The notes under the pieces: generated by a model
Seen by the model: only the letters and a program-made list of their open reading frames with translations
Told to the model about the DNA's origin: nothing
Database searches by the model: none
Assembly (NCBI GenBank): GCA_963978545.1
Contig: OZ021726.1
Location: 58,516,959 to 58,580,958, forward strand
DNA: 64,000 nucleotides
Source of the DNA: Linyphia triangularis
Lineage: Eukaryota > Arthropoda > Arachnida > Araneae > Linyphiidae
Direction of reading: 5' to 3'
Program-made: the position numbers and the translations under genes
In this document: positions 22,387 through 34,463 of the stretch, piece after piece
Numbering within the stretch: position 1 is the stretch's first letter
Layout of the letters: each line of letters begins with the position of its first letter

Positions 22387-23633
22387 GTGGAAGGTTTATT
22401 GTACCATAACGAAGAGATTATGGGGCAGCAGGTACAACAGTTGGTGTTGACTCTAGCTAGACGGAAAGCAGTTCTAGGTATAGCTCATGAATCAGTGTTT
22501 GGAGCACATTTAGGAGCAAGGAACACGGCAGAAAGAATTAAATTCTCATTTTATTGGCCAAACATGTGTAAAGAGATAAAAGAGCATTGTAGTTCCTGTC
22601 ATAGTTGTCAGATGCGGAAAGTGATTCGTTCTACTGATAGAATACCTATAGCTTCGGTAAATCGTCCGAAACTTCCATTTCAAGTAGTGAATGTCGATTT
22701 AATCGGTCCAATCGATCCAGCATCATCGAGAGGACACATATATGTGCTCTGTCTGGTAGACCAACATTCGAGGTGGCCAGAGGTAGTCCCATTAACATCG
22801 CTGACCGCAAAGACGACTTGTTCAGCCCTTTTACAAATATGTTGCAGGACTGGCCTGCCATAGGCAATTGTCTTAGATAATGCTACAAACTTTACACCAA
22901 AATTGACCAAAGAATTTCTGGAGAATATGGGAGCTTGTCCACGTTTTTGCACTCCAGGGCATCCGGAAAGTAACGGGGTAGTAGAAAGATGGAATCAAAC
23001 ATTCAAGAATATGCTACACCACGTAATTCGAGAAGATAAGCGAGACTGGGATCGTCATATTCCTTTCCTATTATGGGCTTATAGAGAGGTTCCAAATTCT
23101 ACCACCGGAGTACCACCGTTTCTTTTAATGTATGGAAGGGAACCAAGAGGACCTCTAGCTATTTTAAATTCTACATGAGCAGGAAAAATAGCTGAACCTT
23201 ATAATCTAAGTAAGTCGAGCACCACATACCTGCAGGAGCTGAAGGCAAGACTTGAATTAGCAACACAACGAGCGGAACTAAGTACAAAGTGGCAACAGGA
23301 GAGCTATGTGCATCATTACTATCTTCGGAGACGTTACAAGGAATTCAAAGAGGGAGATCTTGTAGTGGCTTTGATCCCTGATTCCACCAACAAATTATAT
23401 ACGCTAGATGGACTGGTCCAATTGAAATTGTGAAGAGAAAATATTCAGACTCGTATTACGTGAGAATGCCAGAGAATAACTTGAGACTTTTACATGCCAA
23501 TAAACTCAGGGAATACGTAGTTAGAGCGCAGACCGTGAGAATTGTGCTCGAAGATGATGAAGAGTTTGGAGAACTGTATGAAACCCCCGTATTTAAGGAA
23601 ATCAACAAAAACAATTATCTAAAGGAAGTGTAG
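22387..23633 (+). pseudogene. integrase, catalytic residues preserved, frame broken
   Basis: Zinc-binding HHCC region HESVFGAHLG ... CSSCHSC (about 22486-22610), then the DDE core. The Asp in VNVDLIGPI is at 22696-22698, a stop (TAG) follows at 22861-22863, the Asp of VLDNATNF is at 22876-22878 and the Glu of GVVERWNQTF at 22984-22986, giving a D-35-E spacing typical of retroviral-type integrases. Stops or shifts also occur near 23178 and 23420. The C-terminal part (GDLVVALIP, then GPIEIVKRKYSDSYYVRM and LLHANKLREYV) is the GPY/F-like tail. The key residues survive despite a broken frame. Confidence 0.88.
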
Positions 23634-24399
23634 AGCTGAATCATTTGGTAGAAGAGCAACGAAGTGCACTGATGAGATTAATTGTGGAAAATAAAGATTT
23701 ATTTTCTGAGGAGATTCGGAGAGCTAAAGTAGGAAAGCATACAATTCGGATTAAATGCTATAAAGAAGCTATGAAACCCAAGTCTTACCGAGTTCCAGAG
23801 CGTTAAAGCAGAAAGTTGATGAGCAAATCAAGGAATTAGTGAAGTTAGATCTCATTGAAGCTACACAAAGTGGGATTGCACTTGTATGCGTTAACAAAAA
23901 GGACAGGTCCCTGAGATTATGCATTGACTTTCGAAGTTTGAACAGTGTGTCCATTCCAGACGCCTATCCAATGCAAAATATAGATGAGTTAACGTTTCTG
24001 TTTGGTAAGAAAAATTTCATAACAATTTTAGATATGCTGAAGGGTTACTGGGTGATACCAATGGATGAAGACAGCAAGGAGTTTACAGCTTTCAGAACAC
24101 ACAGAGGCCATTACCGTTGGAAATTAATGCCATTCGGTCTTAGAAATGCTGCAGCTACATACCAACGAGCGATATCAGAGGCTATACAAGATTACTCTGA
24201 ATTTTCATGTGCCTACATAGATGACCTGGCAATATTTTCGGACAGCTGGGAGGAACATATGGGACATCTAAAACGCATTTTCAGAAAGATAAATAACTTA
24301 CACTTTTCGGTCAACTTAAAAAAGTGCAGCTTTGCTAAGTCTCAAGTGAAATATTTAGGACACTTAGTAGGGTCTGGTAAGCATGGTCCAGATTCTTAA
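23634..24399 (+). pseudogene. reverse transcriptase
   Basis: Begins right after the integrase tail with LVEEQRSALMRLIVENKDLF and HTIRIKCYKEAMKPKSYRVP, the lead-in typical of Gypsy RT, then shifts frame at about 23803. From 23839: IALVCVNKKDRSLRLCIDFR, MPFGLRNAAATYQR, the catalytic YIDD at 24214-24225, and VKYLGHLVG near the end. It would copy the element RNA to DNA. Placed downstream of integrase, not upstream as in standard Gypsy elements. Confidence 0.9.
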
Positions 24400-24810
24400 A
24401 GGATCCAAGGAGTAAGCAGTTTACAAACACCCAAGACCAAGAAACAGCTACGAAGCGCTTTAGGGCTTTGCAATTATTATAGGCAATATATACCCGATTT
24501 TGCAGCCATTGCACTGCTGTTAACAGAACTTACTAAAAAATGGGTTCCCAATGAGCTACCGTGGAATAAAGATGCAGACGCTGCTTTTCGGCAATTAAAG
24601 GAGTCATTGTGTGCAGCATCTCAACTGAAGGTGCCGGAAATTCGCAAGCCTTTCTATTTATACACTGATGCCTCGCAGTATGCTGTAGGGAGCTGTTTAA
24701 TCCAGTTTGATGCAGAAGGTAATCTCCATCCTATAGAATTTGGTAGCCAAAAGTTTAATGAAGCTCAAAAGAAATGGTCTTCCAGTAGTATAGAAATGGG
24801 GATTCTATGC
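24400..24810 (+). pseudogene. RT connection and truncated RNase H
   Basis: Continues from RT after a stop at 24397-24399 with LRSALGLCNYYRQYIPDFA (connection), then a tether and KPFYLYTDASQYAVGSCL, where the Asp of YTDAS (about 24667-24669) is the first RNase H catalytic residue. FNEAQKKWSSSSIEM is the expected next motif with its Glu. The rest of RNase H is missing; the sequence runs into GAGGATCC tandem units. Confidence 0.8.
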
Positions 24811-24813
24811 CAT

Positions 24814-24930
24814 GAGGATCCGAGATACGAGGGTCCTTGGTCTGGTTCGAGGACCGTGAGGATCCTTGGCATGAGAGGAGGTTGGTCTGGTGTCAGGTCT
24901 GTGAGGATCCCTGGTATGATATGGAGGAGT
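24814..24930 (+). repeat. 44-45 bp minisatellite at the Gypsy/BEL junction
   Basis: Three units each marked by GAGGATCC (24814, 24858, 24903), with TTGGTCTGG and CGTGAGGATC also recurring; period 44 then 45. It lies precisely where Gypsy RNase H coding stops and before BEL/Pao coding begins. Confidence 0.75.
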
Positions 24931-24949
24931 TGAGTTGTTATCATCTCTG

Positions 24950-26175
24950 TTTTGGTTTCATGGTAGACTGCGTTACGTCACAGGGGAACATCATCAAACG
25001 TTCTATATTATCTGTAACTCACAAAGTGTTTGACCCGTTTGATTTTGCCTCACCTGTAATGCTTTGTCCCAAGATTATCCTACAAAAAACCTGGAAATTA
25101 TCGTTGGGATTGGATGAAGAAATCACTGGATCCCTTCAACAAGAATTTTTACAATGGTGCAGGGAACTAAAAGAATTTGAGAAAGTTACCGTTCCTCGCT
25201 GGATCAACGTAACTTCAGGAAATAGGAAGAACTTCTTATACATTCATACATTTTGCGACGCAAGTAGAAATGTAAATGCCACCATTACGTAACTTGTACA
25301 AGAGGGATAATGTGAAATGGTGCATTTTTTTAACCTCGAAATCCCGAATATCTCCTCTAAAAGTTGCGACAATTCCAAGATTAGAGCTTCTTGATGCATT
25401 GGTGGGAGTAAGATTAACGAAATCTGTGTTAGATGCACTTGGATGGATGGATATTAGATGTTTTTATAGGAGAGATTCTTCTACCGTTTTACTTGGATCA
25501 CTAAGGATGAAAATTGGTCTATTTTCGTGAATAGCAGAGTTCAAGAAATACGGAATATTAACCAAGCTTCCTTGGAGTCATATTTCTGGATTTGAGAAAC
25601 CTGTAGATTTTCCCTCCCGAGGATGCAAAGCAAGTATTTTAATGAAAACCAGATGGTGGGAGAGACTAATTGGTATTCTTAAAAGTCTTTTGAGAAGAAT
25701 ACTCGGAAGAGAAAGTTTGACATTCGATGAATTAGATACCGTTATTTGTGATTGTGAATCTGTTATCAACTCACGTTCTTTGACTTACATCGACGAATGT
25801 GACTCAGAATTTGTTCCTCTTACCCCTGCCATGTTTCTTCAGGATATCAAGCTCTCTGGTGTTCCAGACTGTGATGCTGTTGATCATAAAATATCGACCG
25901 TCGCATCAAATACAGGCTAGCTTTGCAGAAAGACATTAGGAATAGGTTCTTTGATCCTTGATAAGGAGGTCAGAAATGACTAAAACTTCAAAGATGGCTC
26001 CCGGGGATATTGTTTTCTTAAAAAGTGACAACGCTAATCAAATGGACTATGGCAGAAATGCAGCCAAGGAAAGATGGCGTGTGTCGATTCATCAAACTTA
26101 GAACTTCTCGCGGAAAAATTCTACTTCCGATTCAGGGCGTCTTTCCTTTGGAAATTTCTTCAATCGATTAGCCTT
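24950..26175 (+). pseudogene. BEL/Pao retrotransposon pol remnant
   Basis: Connection/RNase H region: KRSILSVTHKVFDPFDFASP, LLQKTW-like (ILQKTWKLSLGLDEEI), LQQEFLQWCRELKEF and VPRWINVT, a hallmark of BEL/Pao pol. Then KSRISPLKVATIPRLELLDA (25342-25402), followed by part of the integrase core from about 25642 (RWWERLIGILKSLLRRILGR and CESVINSRSLTYI). The tail near 26070-26170 (GVCRFIKLRTSRGKILLPIQ, VFPLEI) is the typical BEL integrase end. Several stops and frameshifts, and parts of RNase H and integrase are missing. No RT core or gag is seen, so only the 3' half of pol is present. Confidence 0.85.
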
Positions 26176-26179
26176 TTCC

Positions 26180-26438
26180 GCTGGATAAAAACGCATTATC
26201 TACAAAAATTGTCTCTATGAAGAATAACATTCCCAAGTGTTCTGATGACAACTCCATCGACTGCGCAAGTGTTCAAACAAAGACAAGGCAATGTCGGACT
26301 GTTAAAATTCCCGAAAGGCTGAATCTCTAATATAGTTGTTGAATTGTGGAATTTCCACTACTCAAGGTGGAAGGATGTGATGTCACGATGCGAAATCCAT
26401 TTCAACACGAATTGAAAGATATAATTTTTCTAGGAGTG

Positions 26439-26474
<36 letters not shown>

Positions 26475-27540
26475 CGTCTAAATTTTTATTCTTTTTAGAC
26501 AATTTCAGTGTTCCATGTTTAGGTTTTGCGAAATAAAGTTGAGCAGTTAAGTTTACGTCTGAGTTCACTCTATTATTTATATAAATATTTTAGAACAAGG
26601 TCAGCCTTAGGCTCTAGTTGAAAAGATAAACTAATTCATGTTAAAATAGCTGTGTTTCTGCAGTGTAGGAAGTTCGTAGTGTTATTTTATTGCAAAGCAA
26701 TTCTTCACATCAATGGTAGTGAATTGGCACAATTCTGGTTATTTGTCCAAAAAACTTTTATAATTCCTTTGATTGAAGTCTCAAAGATATTACTTCCCTT
26801 CACATTTTTATATTTTTGTGAAGTTGGAGTTTTGGTGATGATAGGAATTAAATCCATGTATTGAAACAAGTTGTAATTGTCAAACTCCTTGTACCTGAAA
26901 ATAATTCGGAAACAGGAGCATCCTTCACTCAGGCCTTTATTATCATTTTTTTTACATTATTTTAAATAACGTTTCTTTTCTTTATACAGTTTCTTTTTGG
27001 ATCAATGCGCCGAAGATAAAGTGGATTTGGTTTCTAAAAAGAGGGTCGCGATTCTTTAACCTTTGAGATCCCTTGATATGGAATACACATATGCACGAAT
27101 CTATTTTGGAATGCGAAAAACACTAGGACTCCTTCCTAGATAACATGCAAACTTAATCATGTAATCGCCATTAAACGCCCAGACCCATGATAACAGGGTA
27201 ACCTTCCATAAAAACTATCTGTCAAGAGTTAGGTAGAAAGACTTATGAATGGATGGTGGTGGTATAAAATCACTGATTTACTTTCGCACGTTCTTTTACT
27301 CTCAAGAATATTGAAGTTGAAGATTGTTTTCTTTCGCTATGTTACATATTGGGAAATGGAAAATAACGATTTAAAATTAATTAAATAAGTTTATTGGTAA
27401 TAAAAGTATTTTTCGGCAACAGAAAATTGAATTTTGAACTTAGATAACTTTATATTCATTGTTGTAAATAGTTTTATCAATCATATAGCAATTCATATTA
27501 TTGCCATATTAAAAGGAATGAAAATCTATATTTCCGTGCT
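26180..27540. other. Non-coding flank of the BEL remnant
   Basis: May include BEL 3' UTR/LTR, but no LTR pair is recognised. A ~29-nt A run sits at about 26442-26470. No gene is supported. Confidence 0.5.
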
Positions 27541-27544
27541 TTTG

Positions 27545-27720
27545 CAGGCCCTTGCAAGTACTTAAATGTCTGTTTGGATTCGATTGCTCTCATCCTAAAG
27601 CACTTTTTGAGTTTCATTAAAACCGATTAAGTATTTTCAGACTTATAAAAGATAAAGTTCCTACCATTCCAGATAGACGGACAGGCACTCATGTCATGAG
27701 GCACGCTGCGATAAATAAAG
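27545..27720 (+). repeat. LINE-tail-like repeat
   Basis: Phrases such as TTGAGTTTCATTAAAACCGA, TTAAGTATTTTCAGACTTAT and AGATAGACGGACAGGCA resemble the 3' UTR style of arthropod non-LTR elements (a short conserved phrase then PolII-like purine words). No poly(A) end or boundary seen. Confidence 0.35.
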
Positions 27721-28099
27721 TTAATTTAATATTTGCATCTTTATTGTTCTTGTTACCAGAAACCTAGATGTTCGTATAGTGGACGTTAACGTATCTAACA
27801 ACACCAGATCTAATACAGTCCTAAATTTCCAAATTTAGAATAGAAAAATAAAGTCAAGGGAATGACAGCAACTGGTTCAAGATTTGAACAATTCATTTAA
27901 TTAATCAATTGGGTTACTAGATTACACGCAAACAAGACTTATCCCCAGATCGGACTTGTTGTACAGATACTCGACCCATTTCTGTCGGGATCAGAAAATT
28001 AGAGCTCAAATTATAAGGGACTTTATCCTGTCCTGTCAGTAAGTTTTTGTGGTCCCTGTTGCATGAAAGTAGTGATCATAAGAGGTAAAGGCTGTCTTC

Positions 28100-28540
28100 A
28101 TGTCTTCTCTTTTCTAACTTTTTAGAAATTCGATTATTGGTTGGACGATGGAAGATGTGTTCAATATTTTCGATTGGACACATCTAAGAAGGAGAAGGCT
28201 GTGATCTGGTTGGCCCTTGTATGCTCTGGTTGTTGAAGCGGCGGCTATTGTATCGATGGCTTATAGGTGTCTTAAATCCTTCCTTGTCTGTCGAGAAAAT
28301 GTCCGAAATGTCGCTATGTATGGATTTCACTGGATATACGATGTATTCAATTCGTTGCTTATTAACTTAGACATCGAGTCTCCGATGATCCGATGATGCA
28401 GCTGGCATGACAGGAGGGAAAGGGAGATGTCGTAATATTGCTGTTGGAGTCTCAACTCCTACATAGCTTAATCACTACTCCTTATTGAGATTTTTACATT
28501 CTTGGAATCAGCATATCATGTTAGGCCAATGTACGCAAAA
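28100..28540 (+). mobile_element. Possible LTR-retroelement 3' end: polypurine tract and LTR start
   Basis: The 15-nt purine run AGGAGGGAAAGGGAGA (about 28412-28427) is followed at once by TGTCGTAATATTGCTG, the arrangement of a polypurine tract and the 5' edge of a 3' LTR. The upstream part has a locally raised GC content, unlike the flanks. The LTR-like sequence cannot be followed beyond about 28540, and no partner LTR was found. Confidence 0.35.
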
Positions 28541-28558
28541 AAGAAAAAAAAAATATTG

Positions 28559-28960
28559 AGTTTGCTCTTCTTTGCGACAGAATGCTTTGTCATCGACAGA
28601 GTCTATTTACCAAATTTCAGTTAGATTGGAGGACGGCAAGTGGGTTAATTAGTCCTCCCAATCAATAGTAAAGTAGCGTAAGTAAAATCAGATTTTTATT
28701 GATAGGCCCCATTGCTAGATAAAAGTCATTATCATCAACGACTAGTCTATCTGCCAAATTTCAGAAAGATTCGATAATGGCAAGTGGGTTAATTAGTTTT
28801 AAAATTCTACAATAGTAGCGTGTGTAAAAGCAACCTTTTAGAACAGATCCATAACTTGTTAAAGTACTTTATCATCGACAACGAATCTATTTGCCGAATT
28901 TCAGCTTGATTGGGTTACCACAAGGGCGTTAATTAGTCTTCCACAGATTTGCCATCTAGA
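28559..28960 (+). repeat. Tandem trio of repeat family B (~140 bp units)
   Basis: The motif TNATCATCGACANNGANTCTAT, TGCCAAATTTCAG and CAAGTGGGTTAATTAG-like recurs three times, at about 28585, 28725 and 28875 (period about 140-150). The units differ at many positions. The block is followed at 28975-29010 by the family's distal piece (ATAAAGGATTTAAAAAATCA). Single copies are at 17925-18115 and 42135-42285. Confidence 0.7.
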
Positions 28961-29009
28961 AACTAAACCACTCTCATACAAACAAAATTGTAGTGAACAT
29001 AAAGGATTT

Positions 29010-32000
29010 AAAAAATCAATTTCAAAATACAAATGAAGAAAAAATACTGATTTCCCCAACAAACCTGACAAATTTCGGTAATTGTAAGAAGGCGTCTAAT
29101 TAATTATAAAATTCATTAGCCAAACGAGCAGTTGTTGAATAATAATACATCTATAAAATTTTTAATACTAATCAGTTACAAAGTTTCAAAGGATTAATTA
29201 ATCAAAATATAGCATTTCTTTTAAAATGCTGTTATAAAGACTAATTACTTTTTATAATCAATTTGGCGCCTGTTTCAAACAGTCAAAATTAGTTGAGTGA
29301 AACACTGTTTTATTTTTCATTGCGCTTTGAAGTCAGTTTTTTTTTTTTTTTAAATGCTTTTCGTTTTGTGGTTTAGCTGCTTGGGAAAAGGAAGGTAGCT
29401 TACCGATTTAATTTTATATTTTGTTTATTAATATAACCGATAGTAAACATTTCTGTTGTTTGATGCTGAATTTATAGATACATAATAATTTCTATCTCTG
29501 CTTAATATGGGTTCATTATACCTTCTTTAGAATGGAATGCATACTGCCTACATTTCACAAAAGCTTTTGAAAACAAAATGGCTAAGAATTTTTATAAAGT
29601 TCCTATTTTGTAAATTTTTAATTTTTGGGAACTAATTTTATCCCCAAATAATTTTGTTTTAAATTAAAAAAATTCTTTTAAGAAATAAAGCATGTAAAGG
29701 ATCTCAAAGAATATTTTTGTATGAAATTTAGTTCAATTTTCAAAAAGTTGTCCAAAATACTGGTCAGAATGACTAAAATGGGATCTGTATTTACTCGAAG
29801 AAAGGGGAAATGCTGTGGTATAAAAAATCTATTTCAATTATTTTTCTTACGCCAAAATTATAGATTTTTTGAAAGCCGTGATTTTCAATTTTCAAAATGC
29901 TGGCTGTAAAAAAAGAAACCCTCATCAGAATGTCTTAAAATTTTATGAATATATCCGATGAAGGATGTATGACATAAGAAAAAAAATGCTCTTAAATAGC
30001 TTTTTTTTTTTCATATGCCATACAGTTTTCCACTTCTTTGATTACATACAGGTCAAATGTAAAGGTTTTTTTTGTCTGGTGGTTTATTTTACATCTTCTT
30101 GAAAGTTGAACTATATCGGGTGTTAAAGAGCTCTTTTTTTTAAAAAGATTTTTTATAGTATATTTTCTTTCAGATGTATAATTTTGTGAAAGGTCTTTTT
30201 TATAACTTTAGAACTTTGCAAAGTGTCAATTTTTCAAAATTGGAATTTTGTAAAGGGTCAGTAAAAGTACCCGCATTTCTTCTAAATATACTCTTATACA
30301 GATATGCTGATTTTGAATATTCTAGTGAAAGTATCCTCCTGCCTAAAAATCGTCAAAGAACCTATTATTAGTGGTTTCGATTGTGACGCAAGTAGTTAGG
30401 AGTGATCTTCAAATCTGATCTCTCGAAGCGTTTTAACGCACATATTCAATTAAAGTTACCACGTACAAAAAATGTTTACTGCCCAGTTTGTAAATAAGAC
30501 AATTATAAATGGTTACATGAGAAACGCGCATTCATTTTGCATTTTCCTGTAAGTGTTACTAAGCTATTAAAAGTTTGGAGTAGAAAAAAAAATATATGCT
30601 TATTACGTAAATCTTTAACATATAAGTACTTAATTTTTTTTTTTATAACTTCAACTAAAATAAGTTAAAAAAAACTGCCATTAATAATAGTTAAACTCCT
30701 AAAACTTTATCTCTGAAAAATTGACAACAGTTACTAATTAAAAAAAATGTGTCTTATTTTACATAATTATAAGTGTTGGGTTATCATGATTCGGGGAGAT
30801 TTTCAAATTGATTATTTGACTTTTTATCCTTAAGACAAAGATATATGCGTTGAGTGCCAGAACTGACCAATCCGCAATTTGAATTTTGGTGTTTCTATCC
30901 CCTTTTTTACAAAACCATTCATGCCAGTACGGAGCAAATGTAGTTTATGTAATGGTGAACATAGCAAGTCATTAGATAAGCCATATTTGTCAAATTCCGG
31001 CATAAAAAATAGGTAGAACATCTAAGATCAAATTATGCGATGGTACATTGTGGTGCTGAAAGCTTCGTTTGACAGTACGACTTTAAACTCCATTTTTTTC
31101 TTTTTTTTTAATAACAAACAATGTTTAAACTAATACTCTATACTTGTGGTATGAGAGTCTTTACACAATGACTAGTCCTGTCCTTTTCAAGTCAACCTTT
31201 CCAAACAAAGTTACAAAGAATAAAGACATGTGCGATTTGTAACAAAAAAGTTATCGTCGTTATAAGTTATCATAAGAATATTTGACCCAATGCGATAAAG
31301 CTACTGGAAACTGTTATCGGAAGTAAATTTGCAATTCGTTAAGCCTAGGGTATAAAAGCTACATAAATGTCTATCAGATTGAAGATCTCAATAGTATTAG
31401 TAGATATATAATATTCAATCTAAAGTGCTTTAAAATGGGAAGTTAACGTATTGGTTTCAAATATAGATACCGAATAAAAGCTTTGATATTCGGTAACAAG
31501 TTTTCTAGCGAAGTTTGTTGGAAAACTTGAAAAAATTCACGGACATTTTCAAAATGATAGACTTTTATTTACTACATATTATCTCCTTTACAGGTAGATA
31601 TTTTAGACCTTAAACGTAATTTTTTTGGCATGCGGGAGTTTTGGACCTCATGTATCGTAATAAAACAATTGAAGTTTTTTTAGTCATATTGGTTTTCACA
31701 TTGGCAGCCATCACGTTGTTTCATAACGACATTTTATAATTCATCTACTTCGACATTTCTACCATATTTGTCATGCTTACGTAAAATTTTAATAGGATAC
31801 TAATAAAATTTATTATTAGGCCGATTTCTTGTACATATTTTAAGTCGGCAAAAATCATTCAAGTTTAATCACTGAAGTTTGTATAATTCCAGCGATTGAC
31901 AAAAGCAAATATTATTTTCGGGCAAGACTTTCAAAAGAAATTTTTTCTAAAAGTCATGCCAGTATGGGGAAGAATTTGTAAAACTTCCATATAATAACAC

Positions 32001-32790
32001 AACAAGATATGCTGATATTATTCTTGACAAAGTGTCTGATCATTTCTGAAAGATTGACTTGAACACTAGCGATTCCCTGATGCGAAGTTCTAGATAATTA
32101 AACTATTTCTTACCTCATTGTATGAACTCATTTCAAGTGAACAAATCAATCCCAAAAGATTCATTGCAACGTTGTACAGAGTGGATATGTTCTATTACTT
32201 TTTGTTTGAGATAGTTCGTTAGGAATTAACATTATTAACAATATTTTCCATTTTTTACAAAATGTTGGGGTAAAAATGTTACCAGGATTTTTTAGAAATC
32301 AGTCTAAAACACTTTAAGAATTAAAGTCTTATACTACCAATTTAACTATTTTTTTAAGTTTAATTAAAGGTTCTTGTGAGTTTTATGGAACAAAATATTT
32401 GATTTATTTTTCATATTACCGTCAATGTAAAGTTAAAAAAACTATATTAATTATGAAGAGAATACCTGTTATATTACCTGTAAAATATACGTAAATTAAC
32501 CTGGTAAAACTACTTTTACGATCTTAAGAGTTTACGCTTAAAAACCTATACTACAAGAAACAAATCTCGTATCATCTATCATTTAAAATAATCTTATATT
32601 TTTAAAGAGTTTTGTCAGTACTACCAACTTAGTATAAATTGTTTAGAACCCTATAACGTTCATGGCTTTGCATACTGACTAATTTTTATACAAAGATTTC
32701 AACTGACGATTAAACAGCAATTTAAAAATACAGACTCAACAGTTTCACCACTGGTAATCAAAAAGCAATATATAAGTTGAAATTTTCGTT
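29010..32790. other. AT-rich stretch, no gene seen
   Basis: Only short open frames without family features on either strand. Poly(T) runs near 29337 and 30001. No element boundary or exon was recognised. Confidence 0.6.
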
Positions 32791-33284
32791 CAGATTCGAC
32801 TATAGTGTTGAGGGGGATGGGGGGGGGGGGGGAGAGAGAAACAACCGTCACCTTCTTGAAAAGGAAAAAAAAATATTCAACCGTAAAATAATTTCAAATG
32901 TTTCACTTAAGAACATAACCAAATGTGGAAAGAATGCATGAATCTGATCATACGGTTTATAAGAAACTTTTCCTACAGATCATTCAAACTCAGCTAAATG
33001 CAAAACATTATAAATATTTTGATAGCTTCTGAGCAAAGTAAGAATCAAAATTGTATTAAAACCTGTTTTTTTCTTCTATAATTGGCATCTTTAGACTTTT
33101 CAAATTCGCTTAATCATTTTTTGGTATTATTACAAGAACTATTTTGGTTTGCTTTCGGAATAAATAACCAAAATCTTTTTAATCATTCAACAATTCATTA
33201 TTTTAGTCAATCAATTAGTATTGACACTTTTTGTTTTCTTGTATTGTGATACGATAAAGCTCAATTTCTATGTTATATTTAAAT

Positions 33285-33515
33285 TTTGCGTCAGATGAGG
33301 ACGATGCTCTCCCCCCCCCCCCACCGAAAAAAAAATCTGAATCCTCCTATGTCAACGGTTATGGTTGAAAGCGTCTTTAAAAAAGTTGATATGTGGTATT
33401 CTGCATGAAATTAGCACATGTTTGTGACATATTTGAGCATCGAATGGAAGAAAACCCTTATAGCTTTTATCAGTTAACCGACAATCGACACGTGACTCTA
33501 TGTCATAATTGTAAG
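33285..33515 (+). repeat. ~240-bp direct repeat, left unit
   Basis: Begins CAGATGAGGACGATGCTCTC plus a C run and includes TGTCAACGGTTATGGTTGAA, AGCGTCTTTAAAAAAG, GCATGAAATTAGCACATG and GAAGAAAACCCTTATAGCTT, then TTTATCAGTTAACCGACAAT. The same words in the same order occur at 34525-34735. The two units are about 1.24 kb apart and enclose a tRNA-like fragment and a copy of repeat family A. Confidence 0.8.
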
Positions 33516-33587
33516 AAGACAAAAAATGAGTAAAAACAAAAAATTGCGACTTTGTTTATTCTTTTATTAAATCAAATTGTAGAGTAC

Positions 33588-33640
33588 CCATGCAGGGAAT
33601 CGAACTCAATACCTCATGCATACCAGTTGAGACAGATAAT
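33588..33640 (-). repeat. tRNA-like fragment
   Basis: On the minus strand: TCTCAACTGGTATGCATGAG (A-box-like) then GAGTTCGATTCCCTGC (B-box-like). The anticodon arm is missing or shortened, so this is a pseudogene or SINE head, not a tRNA gene. Confidence 0.45.
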
Positions 33641-33835
33641 ATTGAGACATTCAATTTATCATTCAGTCTTTAAAAATCACAATGTTATATCCGCCAATTG
33701 TTTAGAGCACACACAATGTGAACTCAGCCTTTATCCAGTATGACTGATTAATAAAGTATATTAATAGAATTTGAAGGAAAAATCATTGGGTATTTTTATT
33801 ATACTTTGAAAAGATTTTAAAAAATAACTTATAAC

Positions 33836-34463
33836 TAGGGGTGTGGAACATGGCACAACTTTCAATTACACTACAATACTGGTCATTGCTTTCAAATTTG
33901 GTATGATGTTATTTACCATTTTCATATTTTTCTATTTTTCTCATTTTAAAAAATTGTCAATTTGCGATACTTCTGAAAATAATTTTTGAATGGGTATAAA
34001 AAACAACGTCGAAATTTGCGATGTTATTCAATTTGTTATTCAAGGACATTACATTGTCCTTTACGTTGCGTGAAACAGAATAATAACAATCGTGGAAGGG
34101 TAATGCTCAAGGGCAGAGAGTTCTGTGTTAAAGGCACTCGCTTTTCCAACTTTTTACACTTTTATCGCATATCTATGGGAATTTCGGAGGTGGAGAAGTT
34201 TAGGACACCTTATTAAAGAGGCATTAGCACAGAAAATGCTGAAAAACAGGATTTTTTTCATGATTTTTCCTGATTTCAACCTAATGCGCAAGCGCAATTT
34301 TGACAAAAACTTTTATTGTACGTCCCATGGCCATTACTAACCCACACACCAAATTTGAATATGGTAGGCCTACGAACACACAGACACACGGACATACATT
34401 TTTTCTATACCACCTTTTTGAAGTCATGATGTTCCAAAACGTAGAAAAAAGCAAAAGAAGAAG

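Larger units (their letters stand above)
20600..24800 (+). mobile_element. Ty3/Gypsy-type retrotransposon, Gmr1-like order, decayed
   Basis: The domains read in the order gag, CCHC knuckle, aspartic protease, integrase, reverse transcriptase, start of RNase H. Integrase before RT is the order of Ty1/Copia and of the unusual Gmr1-like branch of Ty3/Gypsy. The RT motifs (CIDFRSLN, MPFGLRNA, YIDD, KYLGHLV) are Ty3/Gypsy in style. Several frameshifts and stops break it, and RNase H stops at a minisatellite at about 24814 beyond which BEL/Pao sequence begins. No LTR pair found. Confidence 0.85.

Noticed and set aside
28559..28960. CRISPR-like regular repeats
   Set aside because: Units are long, diverged and eukaryotic retroelement-like, with no short identical repeats or unique spacers of constant size.
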